This document shows positions 8,442 to 16,626 of a stretch of 64,000 nt of DNA, piece by piece; the stretch's first letter is position 1, and every line of letters begins with the position of its first letter. The stretch comes from Clostridium simiarum. GTDB taxonomy: Bacteria; Bacillota; Clostridia; Clostridiales; Clostridiaceae. The position numbers were made by a program, and so were the translations under genes. Where the stretch lies: contig NZ_JAHLQL010000001.1 in the NCBI RefSeq assembly GCF_018919175.1, positions 62,001 to 126,000 of the forward strand, written 5' to 3'. The notes below the pieces were generated by a model. That model had not been told where the DNA came from, did not search any database, and worked only from the letters and a program-made list of their open reading frames with translations.

Positions 8442-9530
8442 CTATTTAAGAGGTAATATTTTTATGCATACAGGATTAGGTACATTAATTCCCTCTGAAA
8501 TTTGATTAAGCTGCCCAGAATCTTTATCTACAGCAAAAGGTACTATATTACTTGAATTTTGGTTTGCAACAAAAATAAACTTTCCAGTAGGGTCTATGGC
8601 AAAATCACGAGGAAAGTTTCCTTTAGTAGAAAAGTGAGAAATAAGCTGTAGTTTTCCAGTGAAGTTATCAATGTTATAAAGAGCTATGCTATCATCACCA
8701 CGATTTGAAGCATATAAATGCTTACCCTCTGGTGAAATATGAATGGCAGAAGCATAACTAGTGCCAGAAAACCATTTAGGAAGAGTAGATATATTTTGAA
8801 TTTCCTTAAAAGATAAGTCTTCAGTGCAATACTCTAAAACTGTAATACTTGAACTAAGCTCATTTATCACATAAGCAAATTTGCTTTTTGGATGAAAGGC
8901 TAAATGTCTTGGACCAGAGCCTTTATTAATATTTATACCATAAGAACTGGTAATTGAAATTCCTTTATTGGGGTCAAATTTGTAGAGCATTACCTTATCT
9001 ATTCCTAAATCCACAGCACATAGATATTTTTCATCTGGAGTTAAAGACACATAATGCACATGAGCCATATGCTGTCTTTCCTTGTTAGGGCCTGCTCCTT
9101 CATGTTCTATTATAGAAGGAGCGGCTCCTATGGTACCGTCTATATTTAATGGATAACTTATAATTTTTCCTTCATGATAGTGAGCTGAAAAAATATAATT
9201 ATTATTAATATCTGTACTTATATGGCAAGGTGGTTTTCCTTCAACAGTTCTATAACTTAAAGCTTTAAGACCTCCAGTGCTTTCATCTATAGAAAATGAA
9301 GCTATACCACCACTAAGCTGAGCTTTATTTTTCTCAATTTTTATAGTGGAATAAAGGTATTTATTATCTCTAGAAAAGGTTAAGTAAGTAGGATTTTGAA
9401 TTTCAGCCATTAATCCCAAGTCTTCAATTTCACCAGTGTTAGTATCTATGCCAAAACCGTAAATGCCCTTGCTAAGACCATTAGTATAGGTTCCAACGTA
9501 AGCTATGTATTTTCTATTTATATCCTTCAA
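8442..9530 (-). CDS. Lactonase-family beta-propeller (6-phosphogluconolactonase-like)
   Basis: 362 residues of repeated propeller blades, matching the Pgl/YkgB family: YVGTYTNGLSKGIY at the start, 'NPTYLTFSRDNKYLYS', 'PPCHISTD', 'GPRHLAFHPKSKFAYVINE', 'FPRDFAIDPTGKFIFVANQ' near the end. Family enzymes hydrolyse 6-phosphogluconolactone or other sugar lactones in the cytosol; some members have no proven activity. Start set at TTG 9528-9530, 7 bases after GGAGGG; the ATG 15 bases upstream has no ribosome site. Single gene; no pentose-phosphate genes adjacent, so the substrate is open. Confidence 0.82.
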   Translation of the reverse strand: MKDINRKYIAYVGTYTNGLSKGIYGFGIDTNTGEIEDLGLMAEIQNPTYLTFSRDNKYLYSTIKIEKNKAQLSGGIASFSIDESTGGLKALSYRTVEGKPPCHISTDINNNYIFSAHYHEGKIISYPLNIDGTIGAAPSIIEHEGAGPNKERQHMAHVHYVSLTPDEKYLCAVDLGIDKVMLYKFDPNKGISITSSYGININKGSGPRHLAFHPKSKFAYVINELSSSITVLEYCTEDLSFKEIQNISTLPKWFSGTSYASAIHISPEGKHLYASNRGDDSIALYNIDNFTGKLQLISHFSTKGNFPRDFAIDPTGKFIFVANQNSSNIVPFAVDKDSGQLNQISEGINVPNPVCIKILPLK

Positions 9531-9568
9531 AATACATCCCTCCATAAATTATTAATTTAAATCAAGTG

Positions 9569-9640
9569 ATTCTTAGGTTCAGGTGGAGTTTGCTTATAAG
9601 AAATAATCTCCATACCTGAATCTTAGAAGAACTTATCCAG
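9569..9640. repeat. GGAG...CTCC repeat module (type B)
   Basis: Well preserved copy: TTAGGTTCAGGTGGAGTTT, a variable middle, then CTCCATACCTGAATCTTAG and AAGAACTTA. TTCAGGT pairs with ACCTGAA and GGAG with CTCC, giving one long interrupted hairpin. A near copy lies at 33691-33755 and looser ones at 343-413 and 35562-35635. The gene-free stretch 9546-9948 holds this module plus unassigned sequence. Confidence 0.65.
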
Positions 9641-9948
9641 GGGTATACCAGTGCTTTTGCACAACACGAGAACTCTAAATCACTAAATTTTAAAAGTTCT
9701 AATATCTCATAAAATAACATTAGCAATGGTATCCATTGCATAAATTATACCATATATAGAGGAAGGGACTTTAGAGAGAGGAAGAGAATTCTATTTTATA
9801 TTTGTAATTTGTGGGAAATAGGTTAATTTATACGAAAGCTTCATGTATAATTATGTTGAAATTTAACGAAAGTTATGCTAGCATTACCATAATACTTAGA
9901 AAATAAATAATTTTTAATATATGTTTAGTAAAAGAGAGGAAATATTAT

Positions 9949-10833
9949 ATGAGGGACTTTGAAATATTTACAGACTCCTGTTGTGATCTACCTATAGAGT
10001 ATATAAGGGAGAAAAAATTAAGGTTTGCAAGGCTTACTTGTAGCTACAGTGGGAAACAATATTTTGATGATTTTGGACAAAGTTTAAGTCATGAACAATT
10101 TTTTAAGGATTTAAGAAATGGAGAAACCCCGTTAACTTCACAGCCAAGTGTAGAGGAATTCTATAATAAATTTAAGAGTATAATAGAAGAAGATAAAGAT
10201 ATTTTATATATTTGTGTTTCTACAGGTTTAAGTGGAACAGAAAACAGTGCTACTATAGCTAAAAATATGTTATTAGAAGAGTATTCTGGAATAAATATAG
10301 CTATTGTAAATGTTTTAACAGCTTCACTTGGACAAGGCTTAATGGTAATGAAGGCTTTTAAAATGAAAGAAGATGGAAAGTCCTTTAAAGAAATAGTAAA
10401 TTATATTGAAGAAAATAAACAAAAATTAAATACTTATATTACTGTAGATGATCTACATCATTTAAAAAGGGGAGGTAGACTATCTTCAGCAGCTGCAATG
10501 ATAGGAATAGTACTTCATATCAAACCAATAATGACTATAAATGGAGAAGGAAAGGTTATGCCTATTATAAAAGTTAAGGGCAGGAAAAGCTCCATTAAAA
10601 AGCTAGTAGAGCTTATAGTAGAAAGAATAGAAGATTCAGAAAATCAAACTATAGCTATATGCCATGGGGACTGTTTAGAGGAAGCCCTAAAGCTTAAAGA
10701 AAGCATACTCAGTGAAATAAAAGTAAAAGATATAATTATTAACTTTACAGGTCCCGCAGTAGGCACTCATGGAGGACCAGGAAATTTAGCTGTATTTTTC
10801 ATGGGTAAAGAAAGACAAAATCATATAATTTAA
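9949..10833 (+). CDS. DegV-family fatty-acid-binding protein
   Basis: 294 residues with full DegV length and motifs: 'FTDSCCDLP' at the N-terminus, 'LTSQPSVEEF', 'STGLSGTENSA', 'LHHLKRGGRLS' and C-terminal 'GPAVGTHGGPGNLAVFF'. DegV/FakB proteins bind a fatty acid and present it to the FakA kinase for phosphorylation and use in phospholipid synthesis. No FakA-type kinase is adjacent. The ATG has AGAGAGGAAA upstream. A terminator follows, so it appears monocistronic. Confidence 0.9.
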   Translation: MRDFEIFTDSCCDLPIEYIREKKLRFARLTCSYSGKQYFDDFGQSLSHEQFFKDLRNGETPLTSQPSVEEFYNKFKSIIEEDKDILYICVSTGLSGTENSATIAKNMLLEEYSGINIAIVNVLTASLGQGLMVMKAFKMKEDGKSFKEIVNYIEENKQKLNTYITVDDLHHLKRGGRLSSAAAMIGIVLHIKPIMTINGEGKVMPIIKVKGRKSSIKKLVELIVERIEDSENQTIAICHGDCLEEALKLKESILSEIKVKDIIINFTGPAVGTHGGPGNLAVFFMGKERQNHII

Positions 10834-10874
10834 AAATAGATTAGAAGTTGTTTTTAGCAACTTCTTTTCTATTT
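10834..10874 (+). terminator. Terminator of the DegV gene
   Basis: AGAAGTTG / CAACTTCT stem with outer AAATAGA / TCTATTT pairing and a T-rich tail. Confidence 0.75.
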
Positions 10875-10966
10875 ATTAAGTAAAAATTTTTATTAATTTA
10901 ACAATAGATAGGAAGGGTGTGGTACTCTATTTATAGTTATTAATTTATGTTTTAAAAGGAGTTTTT

Positions 10967-12388
10967 ATGTTTAACTTAAAATATTATAAGCTTGAAAGAA
11001 GATATCTTTCTATATTAGTAGGTATTATTGTTAACCTTATTATAACTTCCATATTTATATACTCTAATATTACACATAGGGAAATAAATATTTACTTTGT
11101 AGTTATTTTAATTAGTATTTTAGTATTTTCATTAGTATTACAGATTATAGCTCTTTTAAGTATGAAAAAGATTATATACATAGCTAAAGAAAATGAAGAA
11201 ATCCATAGTCAGGTATTAGAATCCTTACCAACGGGTGTTTTGATACATAGAAAATTTAAATTTATTTTTGCTAATTCCCTTGGTGCTAAACTTTTAAACC
11301 AAGACAGTGGTGAGGATTTAGTAGGCAGATCATTAGAGGAATTTGTGAAATTAGATATGGCCATAGTTGGAGAGGAACGGATGGAAAGTGTACTAGAAGA
11401 AAAAGAATTTAAACCTTTAATTGAAAATAGACTTGTAAGATCTAATGGAGATATATTGGAGGTAGAGACTTTTTCTAAGCCTATTTTCATTAATAAAAAG
11501 GTTGCGGTATTAAATTTAATTAAAGATATAACAGAGCAGAAAAAGGTAAAAGAATTAGAAAAAAGGATACAAGAGGAGAAGGATAAGCTTAAAGAGAATA
11601 TGGAAATAGAAAGATTAAAAAATGAGTTTTTTGCCAATCTATCTCATGAATTTAGAACACCTCTTACCATAATACTAGGAATAATTCAATTGATGGAAAA
11701 GGATATTGAAGGGCTACCAGAAATAGAACAGGTTATGACAAATCGTATAAAGGTTTTAAAGCAAAATTGTTATAGACTATTAAAATTGATTGGAAATTTA
11801 ATTGATATGACAAAAATTGATGCAGGATATTTTGTTCTAGATCTTAAAAATCATGAAATCATATCTATTATTGAAAATACAACTTTATCCATAATAGATT
11901 ATGCAAATAATAAGGGCATTAACATTGAGTTTGATACAGAGGTGGAAGAAAAAATAACTGCCTGTGATGCAGATAAAATTGAAAGAATCATGTTGAATTT
12001 ACTTTCTAATGCTATAAAGTTTACTAGAGATGGAGGCAACATAAGGGTAAATGTTTTTGATGAAAATCAATATATAAAAATTGTAGTAGAAGATAACGGT
12101 ATAGGCATACCTTCGGATAAAGTTAATATGATTTTTGATAGATTTGTGCAGGTGGACAAATCCTTTACAAGAAATCATGAGGGTAGTGGAATAGGCTTAT
12201 CTATAGTAAAAGCCTTTGTAGAAATGCATAATGGAAATATTACAGCTGAAAGTATTTATGGAGAAGGAAGTAAATTTACAGTAATATTGCCGGTAAAAAT
12301 ATTATCAGAGGATATAGATAATATAATAGTTGAGAACATAGGGGAAAATAGCCTTGAGAGGGTGAATATAGAGTTTTCAGATATATAA
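10967..12388 (+). CDS. Orphan PAS-domain sensor histidine kinase
   Basis: 473 residues. Two transmembrane segments near residues 15-34 and 42-66 with almost no extracellular loop, so the signal is probably membrane or cytoplasmic. A PAS domain follows (~75-190, 'LPTGVLIHRKFKFIFANS'), ending in DITEQKK. A coiled coil leads to the HisKA H-box (SHEFRTPL, phosphorylated His) and HATPase with N-box (NLLSNAIKF), G1 (DNGIGI), F (FDRF) and G2 (GSGIGLSIV). No response regulator is encoded beside it. It may phosphorylate Spo0A or a distant regulator; that is inference from the orphan setting only. Confidence 0.9.
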   Translation: MFNLKYYKLERRYLSILVGIIVNLIITSIFIYSNITHREINIYFVVILISILVFSLVLQIIALLSMKKIIYIAKENEEIHSQVLESLPTGVLIHRKFKFIFANSLGAKLLNQDSGEDLVGRSLEEFVKLDMAIVGEERMESVLEEKEFKPLIENRLVRSNGDILEVETFSKPIFINKKVAVLNLIKDITEQKKVKELEKRIQEEKDKLKENMEIERLKNEFFANLSHEFRTPLTIILGIIQLMEKDIEGLPEIEQVMTNRIKVLKQNCYRLLKLIGNLIDMTKIDAGYFVLDLKNHEIISIIENTTLSIIDYANNKGINIEFDTEVEEKITACDADKIERIMLNLLSNAIKFTRDGGNIRVNVFDENQYIKIVVEDNGIGIPSDKVNMIFDRFVQVDKSFTRNHEGSGIGLSIVKAFVEMHNGNITAESIYGEGSKFTVILPVKILSEDIDNIIVENIGENSLERVNIEFSDI

Positions 12389-12550
12389 ATTCAACAAAAC
12401 TATGAATTTCTCCAATTATTTGAAGTGAAATTTATAGCACATCACTTGGTAGAAAGAGAAAATTCAAGGTTAAATTTACTTTAAAAAATAGCAAGAATTT
12501 TATAAATTCCACTTCTAAATTACTTTGGATTATGATAAAATTATCATTGT

Positions 12551-12593
12551 TTCAGCATAGAATATTATAGATTTATTTTATGCTGAATTTTTT
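12551..12593 (+). terminator. Terminator after the histidine kinase
   Basis: TTCAGCATA / TATGCTGAA stem followed by T6. It lies about 30 bases before the next ATG, so it could also act in the leader of the ABC-F gene. Confidence 0.65.
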
Positions 12594-12626
12594 ATGTAAG
12601 AATTTTGTTTAAGTAGGAGATAATAA

Positions 12627-14183
12627 ATGAGTATATTAACAGTTAAAAATATGAGCCATGGTTTTGGAGACAGAGCTATTTTTGAAGATGTTTCCTTTAG
12701 ATTATTAAAGGGAGAACATATAGGATTAATAGGTGCTAATGGAGAGGGTAAGTCTACCTTTATGAATATAATAACAGGGAAACTTATGCCAGACGAAGGG
12801 ACTGTTCAGTGGAGTAATAGGGTAAGAGTTGGATATTTAGATCAGCATGCAAAGCTTCAAAAGGGACAGACCATACGAGATGTTTTAAAAGGTGCCTTTC
12901 AATATCTTTTTGATTTAGAAGCGGAAATGCTCAATATGTATGATAAGATGGCAGAGGCTACAGAAGAAGAAATAAATAAAATGATGAATGATATAGGGAC
13001 CATTCAAGATATGCTTGATCATAATGGATTTTATGTTATAGATGCAAAGGTTGAAGAGATAGGGGCAGGACTTGGGTTAAAAGATATAGGCTTAGATAAA
13101 GATGTTATGGATTTAAGTGGTGGACAAAGAACTAAGGTTCTACTTGCAAAGCTTCTTTTAGAAACACCAGACATACTTTTATTAGATGAGCCTACTAATT
13201 ATTTAGATGAAGCTCATATAGAGTGGCTTAAGAGATATCTACAAAATTATGAAAATGCATTTATACTTATATCTCATGATATTCCATTTTTAAATAGTGT
13301 AATAAACCTAATATATCATGTAGAAAATAGGCTTCTTACAAGATATGTAGGAGACTATGATAATTTCATGAGAGTTTATGAAGCCAATAAGAAGCAATTA
13401 GAAGCAGCCTACGAAAGGCAACAAGCAGAGATTGCAAAACTTGAAGATTTTGTGGCAAGAAATAAGGCAAATGTTGCAACTACTGGAATGGCAAAAGCTA
13501 GACAAAAGAAGCTAGACAAAATTGAAAGAATTGAAATTTCAAAGGAAAAGCCAAAACCAACCTTTAACTTTAAGCCAGCAAGAGCAGCAGGTAAAGTCAT
13601 ATTCGAAGCTAAGGATTTAGTTATAGGATATAATGAGCCTTTAACAAAGCCCTTAAACCTTTCAATGGAAAGAGGACAAAAGATAGCACTAGTTGGCTCA
13701 AATGGACTTGGAAAGACAACTCTACTTAAGAGTTTAATGGGATTAATAAAACCTCTAGAAGGAGAAGTAGAACTAGGAGACTATCAAGAAATAGGCTACT
13801 TCGAGCAGGAGATAAAAGAGGCAAATTATAACACCTGCATAGAAGAAGTGTGGAAGGAATTCCCGGGATTTACTCAATACGAAATAAGAGCAGCTCTTGC
13901 TAAATGTGGCTTAACTACACAACATATAGAAAGCAAAGTAGTAGTTTTAAGCGGTGGAGAGCAAGCAAAGGTAAGACTATGTAAACTTATAAATAAGCCA
14001 ACTAATATATTGATTCTAGACGAGCCAACCAACCATTTAGATGTAGAGGCAAAGGAAGAACTAAAAAGAGCTTTAAAAGAATATAAAGGAAGCATACTCC
14101 TTGTATGTCACGAACCAGAGTTTTATAAAGATGTAGTGACAGACGTATGGAACTGTGAAGATTGGACGTTAAAAATCATCTAG
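12627..14183 (+). CDS. ABC-F family ATPase
   Basis: 518 residues, two fused ABC ATPase domains without membrane segments. Domain 1: Walker A GANGEGKST, signature LSGGQRTKV, Walker B LLLDEPTNYLD. Domain 2: Walker A GSNGLGKTT, signature LSGGEQAKV, Walker B LILDEPTNHLD. The linker (~240-320) is charged and helical ('AAYERQQAEIAKLEDFVARN'). Distinct from the ABC-F at 6738-8327, so the window has two paralogues. Members act on the ribosome; subclasses confer resistance to lincosamides, pleuromutilins or streptogramins, but I cannot assign that here. ATG with TAGGAGATAATAA upstream. Confidence 0.9.
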   Translation: MSILTVKNMSHGFGDRAIFEDVSFRLLKGEHIGLIGANGEGKSTFMNIITGKLMPDEGTVQWSNRVRVGYLDQHAKLQKGQTIRDVLKGAFQYLFDLEAEMLNMYDKMAEATEEEINKMMNDIGTIQDMLDHNGFYVIDAKVEEIGAGLGLKDIGLDKDVMDLSGGQRTKVLLAKLLLETPDILLLDEPTNYLDEAHIEWLKRYLQNYENAFILISHDIPFLNSVINLIYHVENRLLTRYVGDYDNFMRVYEANKKQLEAAYERQQAEIAKLEDFVARNKANVATTGMAKARQKKLDKIERIEISKEKPKPTFNFKPARAAGKVIFEAKDLVIGYNEPLTKPLNLSMERGQKIALVGSNGLGKTTLLKSLMGLIKPLEGEVELGDYQEIGYFEQEIKEANYNTCIEEVWKEFPGFTQYEIRAALAKCGLTTQHIESKVVVLSGGEQAKVRLCKLINKPTNILILDEPTNHLDVEAKEELKRALKEYKGSILLVCHEPEFYKDVVTDVWNCEDWTLKII

Positions 14184-14257
14184 TAGTTCCAAATTATTTC
14201 CTGAATTATATAAAAGACAAATTAGGTTTATAAATATAATAGTTGCAGAATAGTTCT

Positions 14258-14297
14258 AAAAGCCCTCAATGTAATTAAGTACTTTGAGGGCTTTTTA
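14258..14297 (+). terminator. Terminator after the second ABC-F gene
   Basis: AAAAGCCCTCAA / TTGAGGGCTTTT, 12-bp stem ending in T5; usable from both sides. Confidence 0.85.
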
Positions 14298-14324
14298 GAG
14301 TAAGTTACTTGTTTTTACACAGCT

Positions 14325-14594
14325 TTAGTAAAGAGTTGGAACGGGATAACATGCAACCTGATCCACTAGCGCTGGATCAAATCCATAGAACGTCCAATAG
14401 CTTCCAGTCCACATATAACCTGAAACTTCCCCGTACTCTATTCTTGTGGGATAAAACCAAAATGGTCTTCCATTTATGGGCCATACGTAAGTAAATGAGT
14501 GCATGCAGTCAATAATATAGGAAGTTCTAGGCTTTGGTGGAATAGTTGTTGGTGGTGGATAATCGGGAGGTCCATATTGCCTGTACTGTCTCAT
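14325..14594 (-). CDS. Small proline- and aromatic-rich protein of unknown function
   Basis: 89 residues. The N-terminus is Tyr/Pro-rich (MRQYRQYGPPDYPPPTTIPP) and the body aromatic ('THSFTYVW'-like, 'GRPFWFYPTRIEYGEVSGY', 'WTFYGFDPALVDQVACYP'). I recall similar small proteins in Bacilli and Clostridia with a GxxFWFYPT motif; their function is unproved and a spore-surface or envelope role is only a guess from composition. Supported as real by a GGAGATAAATCAT ribosome site, correct ATG and a compact reading frame. No signal peptide or membrane segment. Confidence 0.72.
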   Translation of the reverse strand: MRQYRQYGPPDYPPPTTIPPKPRTSYIIDCMHSFTYVWPINGRPFWFYPTRIEYGEVSGYMWTGSYWTFYGFDPALVDQVACYPVPTLY

Positions 14595-14804
14595 ATGATT
14601 TATCTCCTATACAAAGATTTACGTATTTATCATATGATGAAACTCATGCTATGGTTCATCTTTTTATATAAACAGAATATGAATTGTTTGATTTATTTTT
14701 TTACCGTAAAGATATGCAGATGAAAAAGAAAGAAAAGCATAAAGGACATTAGAATAATAATTGAACAGTGTAAAATTACAGGCTTATTTTTAAAGAATAT
14801 TTGA

Positions 14805-14950
14805 TATAATATAAATAAGAAAAGACTTAGTACTAGTAACACTAAGTCAATCTTAAAAGGTTTTTTAGTTTTAGGACTATTGGATTTATCTAAAAGAAGA
14901 TAATTGAGAAAAAAGTGCTTGCGTTTGGTGGACGAAGCACTTTTTTATTT
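14805..14950 (+). ncRNA. Candidate small RNA with own promoter element and terminator
   Basis: TATAAT at 14805-14810 precedes a stretch with no ORF, a hairpin (GACTTAGT 14824-14831 with ACTAAGTC 14841-14848) and a strong terminator (AAAAAAGTGCTT 14909-14920 with AAGCACTTTTTT 14935-14946). A transcript of about 130 nt would result. The -35 element is poor, so the promoter is uncertain. Not recognised as a known RNA class. Confidence 0.4.
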
Positions 14951-15099
14951 GTCTTAAATTTAATCTTAGGACTTTTAATATTAATATCCATTTTAAAGTC
15001 ACAAAATTTTGAAGTTGATTTTAAATCAATAATTATGAGTAAAATAACTATTACTAAAAGTAATTAGTATCATATCCAATACTACCCCCCTTTAGGTAT

Positions 15100-15120
15100 A
15101 TAACCTCAGGGGTTATTTTA
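15100..15120 (+). terminator. Small hairpin with T-run
   Basis: ATAACC / GGTTAT stem followed by TTTTA. Weak, but it sits just before the promoter of the thiamine unit and may insulate it. Confidence 0.4.
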
Positions 15121-15197
15121 TGGTAAAAAAATTATATGAAAATTAAGGATTATATCTATTAATAGTTTTATAAAAATAGTAGGGAGTAAAATTGGAC

Positions 15198-15226
15198 TTG
15201 ATACTATCCAAAAATGCTGTTATAAT
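15198..15226 (+). promoter_or_regulatory. Promoter of the TPP-riboswitch/thiD unit
   Basis: TTGATA at 15198-15203 and TATAAT at 15221-15226 with an ideal 17-base spacer. Transcription would start around 15233, a few bases before the first riboswitch. Confidence 0.72.
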
Positions 15227-15237
15227 GTATTCAATAT

Positions 15238-15317
15238 TTGCGGGGGAACTCTTTGGAGTTGAGAAGGTAAAACCTGACCCTTTGAACCTGTTGGTTAAGA
15301 CCAAGGTAGGGAAGCAA
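15238..15317 (+). promoter_or_regulatory. TPP riboswitch 1
   Basis: Carries the conserved thi-box core: GGAGTTGAGAAGG, AACCTGACCC, TTTGAACCTG and GGTAGGGAAGCA, closed by TTGC / GCAA. Binds thiamine pyrophosphate and, with the terminator 28 bases downstream, should stop transcription when TPP is plentiful. First of a tandem pair. Confidence 0.93.
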
Positions 15318-15344
15318 GTCATTTGCATAATTGTGTATATGATT

Positions 15345-15380
15345 AGAGTGCTTTCCAAATGAGAGAGGCACTCTATTTTT
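15345..15380 (+). terminator. Expression-platform terminator of TPP riboswitch 1
   Basis: AGAGTGC (15345-15351) pairs with GCACTCT (15368-15374), then ATTTTT. The spacing from the aptamer is normal for a transcription-terminating thi-box. Confidence 0.85.
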
Positions 15381-15426
15381 ATTTGGAATAGATGTTGAAA
15401 ACTGAATATGATTTATCTTTTATTGT

Positions 15427-15509
15427 TTGCGGGGGGACTACTTGTAGTTGAGAAGGTTAAAACCTGACCCTTTGAACCTGATCACAGTTAATACTGGCGT
15501 AGGGAAGCA
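15427..15509 (+). promoter_or_regulatory. TPP riboswitch 2
   Basis: A second complete thi-box core: GTAGTTGAGAAGG, AACCTGACCC, TTTGAACCTG and CGTAGGGAAGCA, closed by TGC / GCA. The aptamer differs from the first in its variable P3 arm (ATCACAGTTAATACTGGCG). It has its own terminator, so the two act in series. Confidence 0.93.
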
Positions 15510-15533
15510 TTTTTTACTCCGGTATACGTATCA

Positions 15534-15569
15534 GAGAGCTTTCCTTTACAGGGAAGCTCTCATTTTTTT
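15534..15569 (+). terminator. Expression-platform terminator of TPP riboswitch 2
   Basis: GAGAGCTTtCC pairs with GGgAAGCTCTC, followed by ATTTTTTT. It lies about 75 bases before the thiD ATG. Confidence 0.88.
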
Positions 15570-15642
15570 AGCAAGATTGCTAGATTTCTGTTAATACAGG
15601 ATGAAGGTATATTATATATCTAATTTTGAAGGAGGATTTCTT

Positions 15643-16446
15643 ATGAAAAAAGTATTGAGTATCGCAGGTTCCGATTGTAGCGGAGGTGCTGGAATACAAG
15701 CGGATCTAAAAACCTTTTCTGCTCATGGGGTTTTTGGCATGAGTGTCATCGCAGCCGTAGTGGCTGAAAACACAAGCAGAGTCATTGACATACAGGATGT
15801 TACGCCAGATATGATTCAAAAGCAAATTGATGCTGTTTTTGAGGATATTGATGTGGATGCTGTAAAGGTAGGTATGTTGTCCACACCCTCTTCCATGAAG
15901 GCCGTTGCGGAGAAGTTTCGTCAGTACAAACCGAAGAATATTGTAATCGACCCTGTAATGTATGCAAAAAATGGTTGCCCACTGATGAATCCAAATGCTG
16001 TTGATACGTTGATAAAAGTTGTCATTCCTTGGGCTGACGTGCTTACACCAAATATTCCTGAAACAGAAAAAATTTCAGGAATGAAGATCCTTAGCATCAG
16101 CGACATGGAGACTGCTGCTAAGAAGATTCATGAAATGGGTTGTAAAAATGTGGTGGTCAAAGGTGGCCACGCTGTAGGGAATGCCATTGATGTCCTATAC
16201 GATGGACAAGAGTTTTATCATTATGAAACACACCGCATCCGCACTAAAAATACACATGGAACTGGCTGTACCTTTTCCTCTGCTATTGCATCCAACCTTG
16301 CCCTTGGGTTATCTATATCCCAGGCAGTGGAACTGGCAAAACAATATGTGACCACCGCTATTGAACATGCTCTTGATATTGGTAAGGGAAACGGACCCAC
16401 ACATCATTTTTATGACATGTACAGAAATGGTCTGAAAAAAATATAA
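15643..16446 (+). CDS. thiD: Hydroxymethylpyrimidine/phosphomethylpyrimidine kinase
   Basis: 267 residues of a ribokinase-fold ThiD. N-terminal 'KVLSIAGSDCSGGAGIQAD' matches the HMP-binding start of ThiD; 'VKVGMLST', 'VIDPVMYAKNG', 'LTPNIPE' and C-terminal 'THGTGCTFSSAIA' with the catalytic Asp/Cys region complete it. It phosphorylates HMP and HMP-P to HMP-PP in thiamine synthesis or salvage. The ATG at 15643 follows GAAGGAGG at the right distance; an ATG 42 bases earlier has no site. It is alone behind two TPP riboswitches: no thiE, thiM or tenA follows. Base composition looks richer in G+C than flanking genes, a possible sign of transfer. Confidence 0.93.
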   Translation: MKKVLSIAGSDCSGGAGIQADLKTFSAHGVFGMSVIAAVVAENTSRVIDIQDVTPDMIQKQIDAVFEDIDVDAVKVGMLSTPSSMKAVAEKFRQYKPKNIVIDPVMYAKNGCPLMNPNAVDTLIKVVIPWADVLTPNIPETEKISGMKILSISDMETAAKKIHEMGCKNVVVKGGHAVGNAIDVLYDGQEFYHYETHRIRTKNTHGTGCTFSSAIASNLALGLSISQAVELAKQYVTTAIEHALDIGKGNGPTHHFYDMYRNGLKKI

Positions 16447-16517
16447 CCCTATCATAGCATGGAAGAATAAGCATAAGAGAAATAGAAAACATTAAGGTGT
16501 CCACCTGGTGAAACAAT

Positions 16518-16586
16518 GTCCTTCCATGGAGCCATTACATTTTAGAATACAAACTTATTAATGGGCTGTGGCTTCATGGAAGGGAC
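16518..16586. repeat. Imperfect inverted repeat between thiD and the LysR gene
   Basis: GTCCTTCCATGGAGCC (16518-16533) returns inverted as GGCTTCATGGAAGGGAC (16570-16586), with one mismatch and one extra base. A large loop separates the arms. Could be a terminator for convergent genes or an element remnant. Confidence 0.5.
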
Positions 16587-16626
16587 TCACTGTGGATTTA
16601 AGGCAGGGTAAAATTGTATTTTTGAG

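Noticed and set aside
14499..14723. Plus-strand ORF of 74 codons (Trp/Leu rich)
   Set aside because: Antisense to the well-supported aromatic protein gene and without a ribosome site.
15143..15358. Minus-strand ORF of 71 codons
   Set aside because: Covers the first TPP riboswitch and its promoter on the other strand; no ribosome site.
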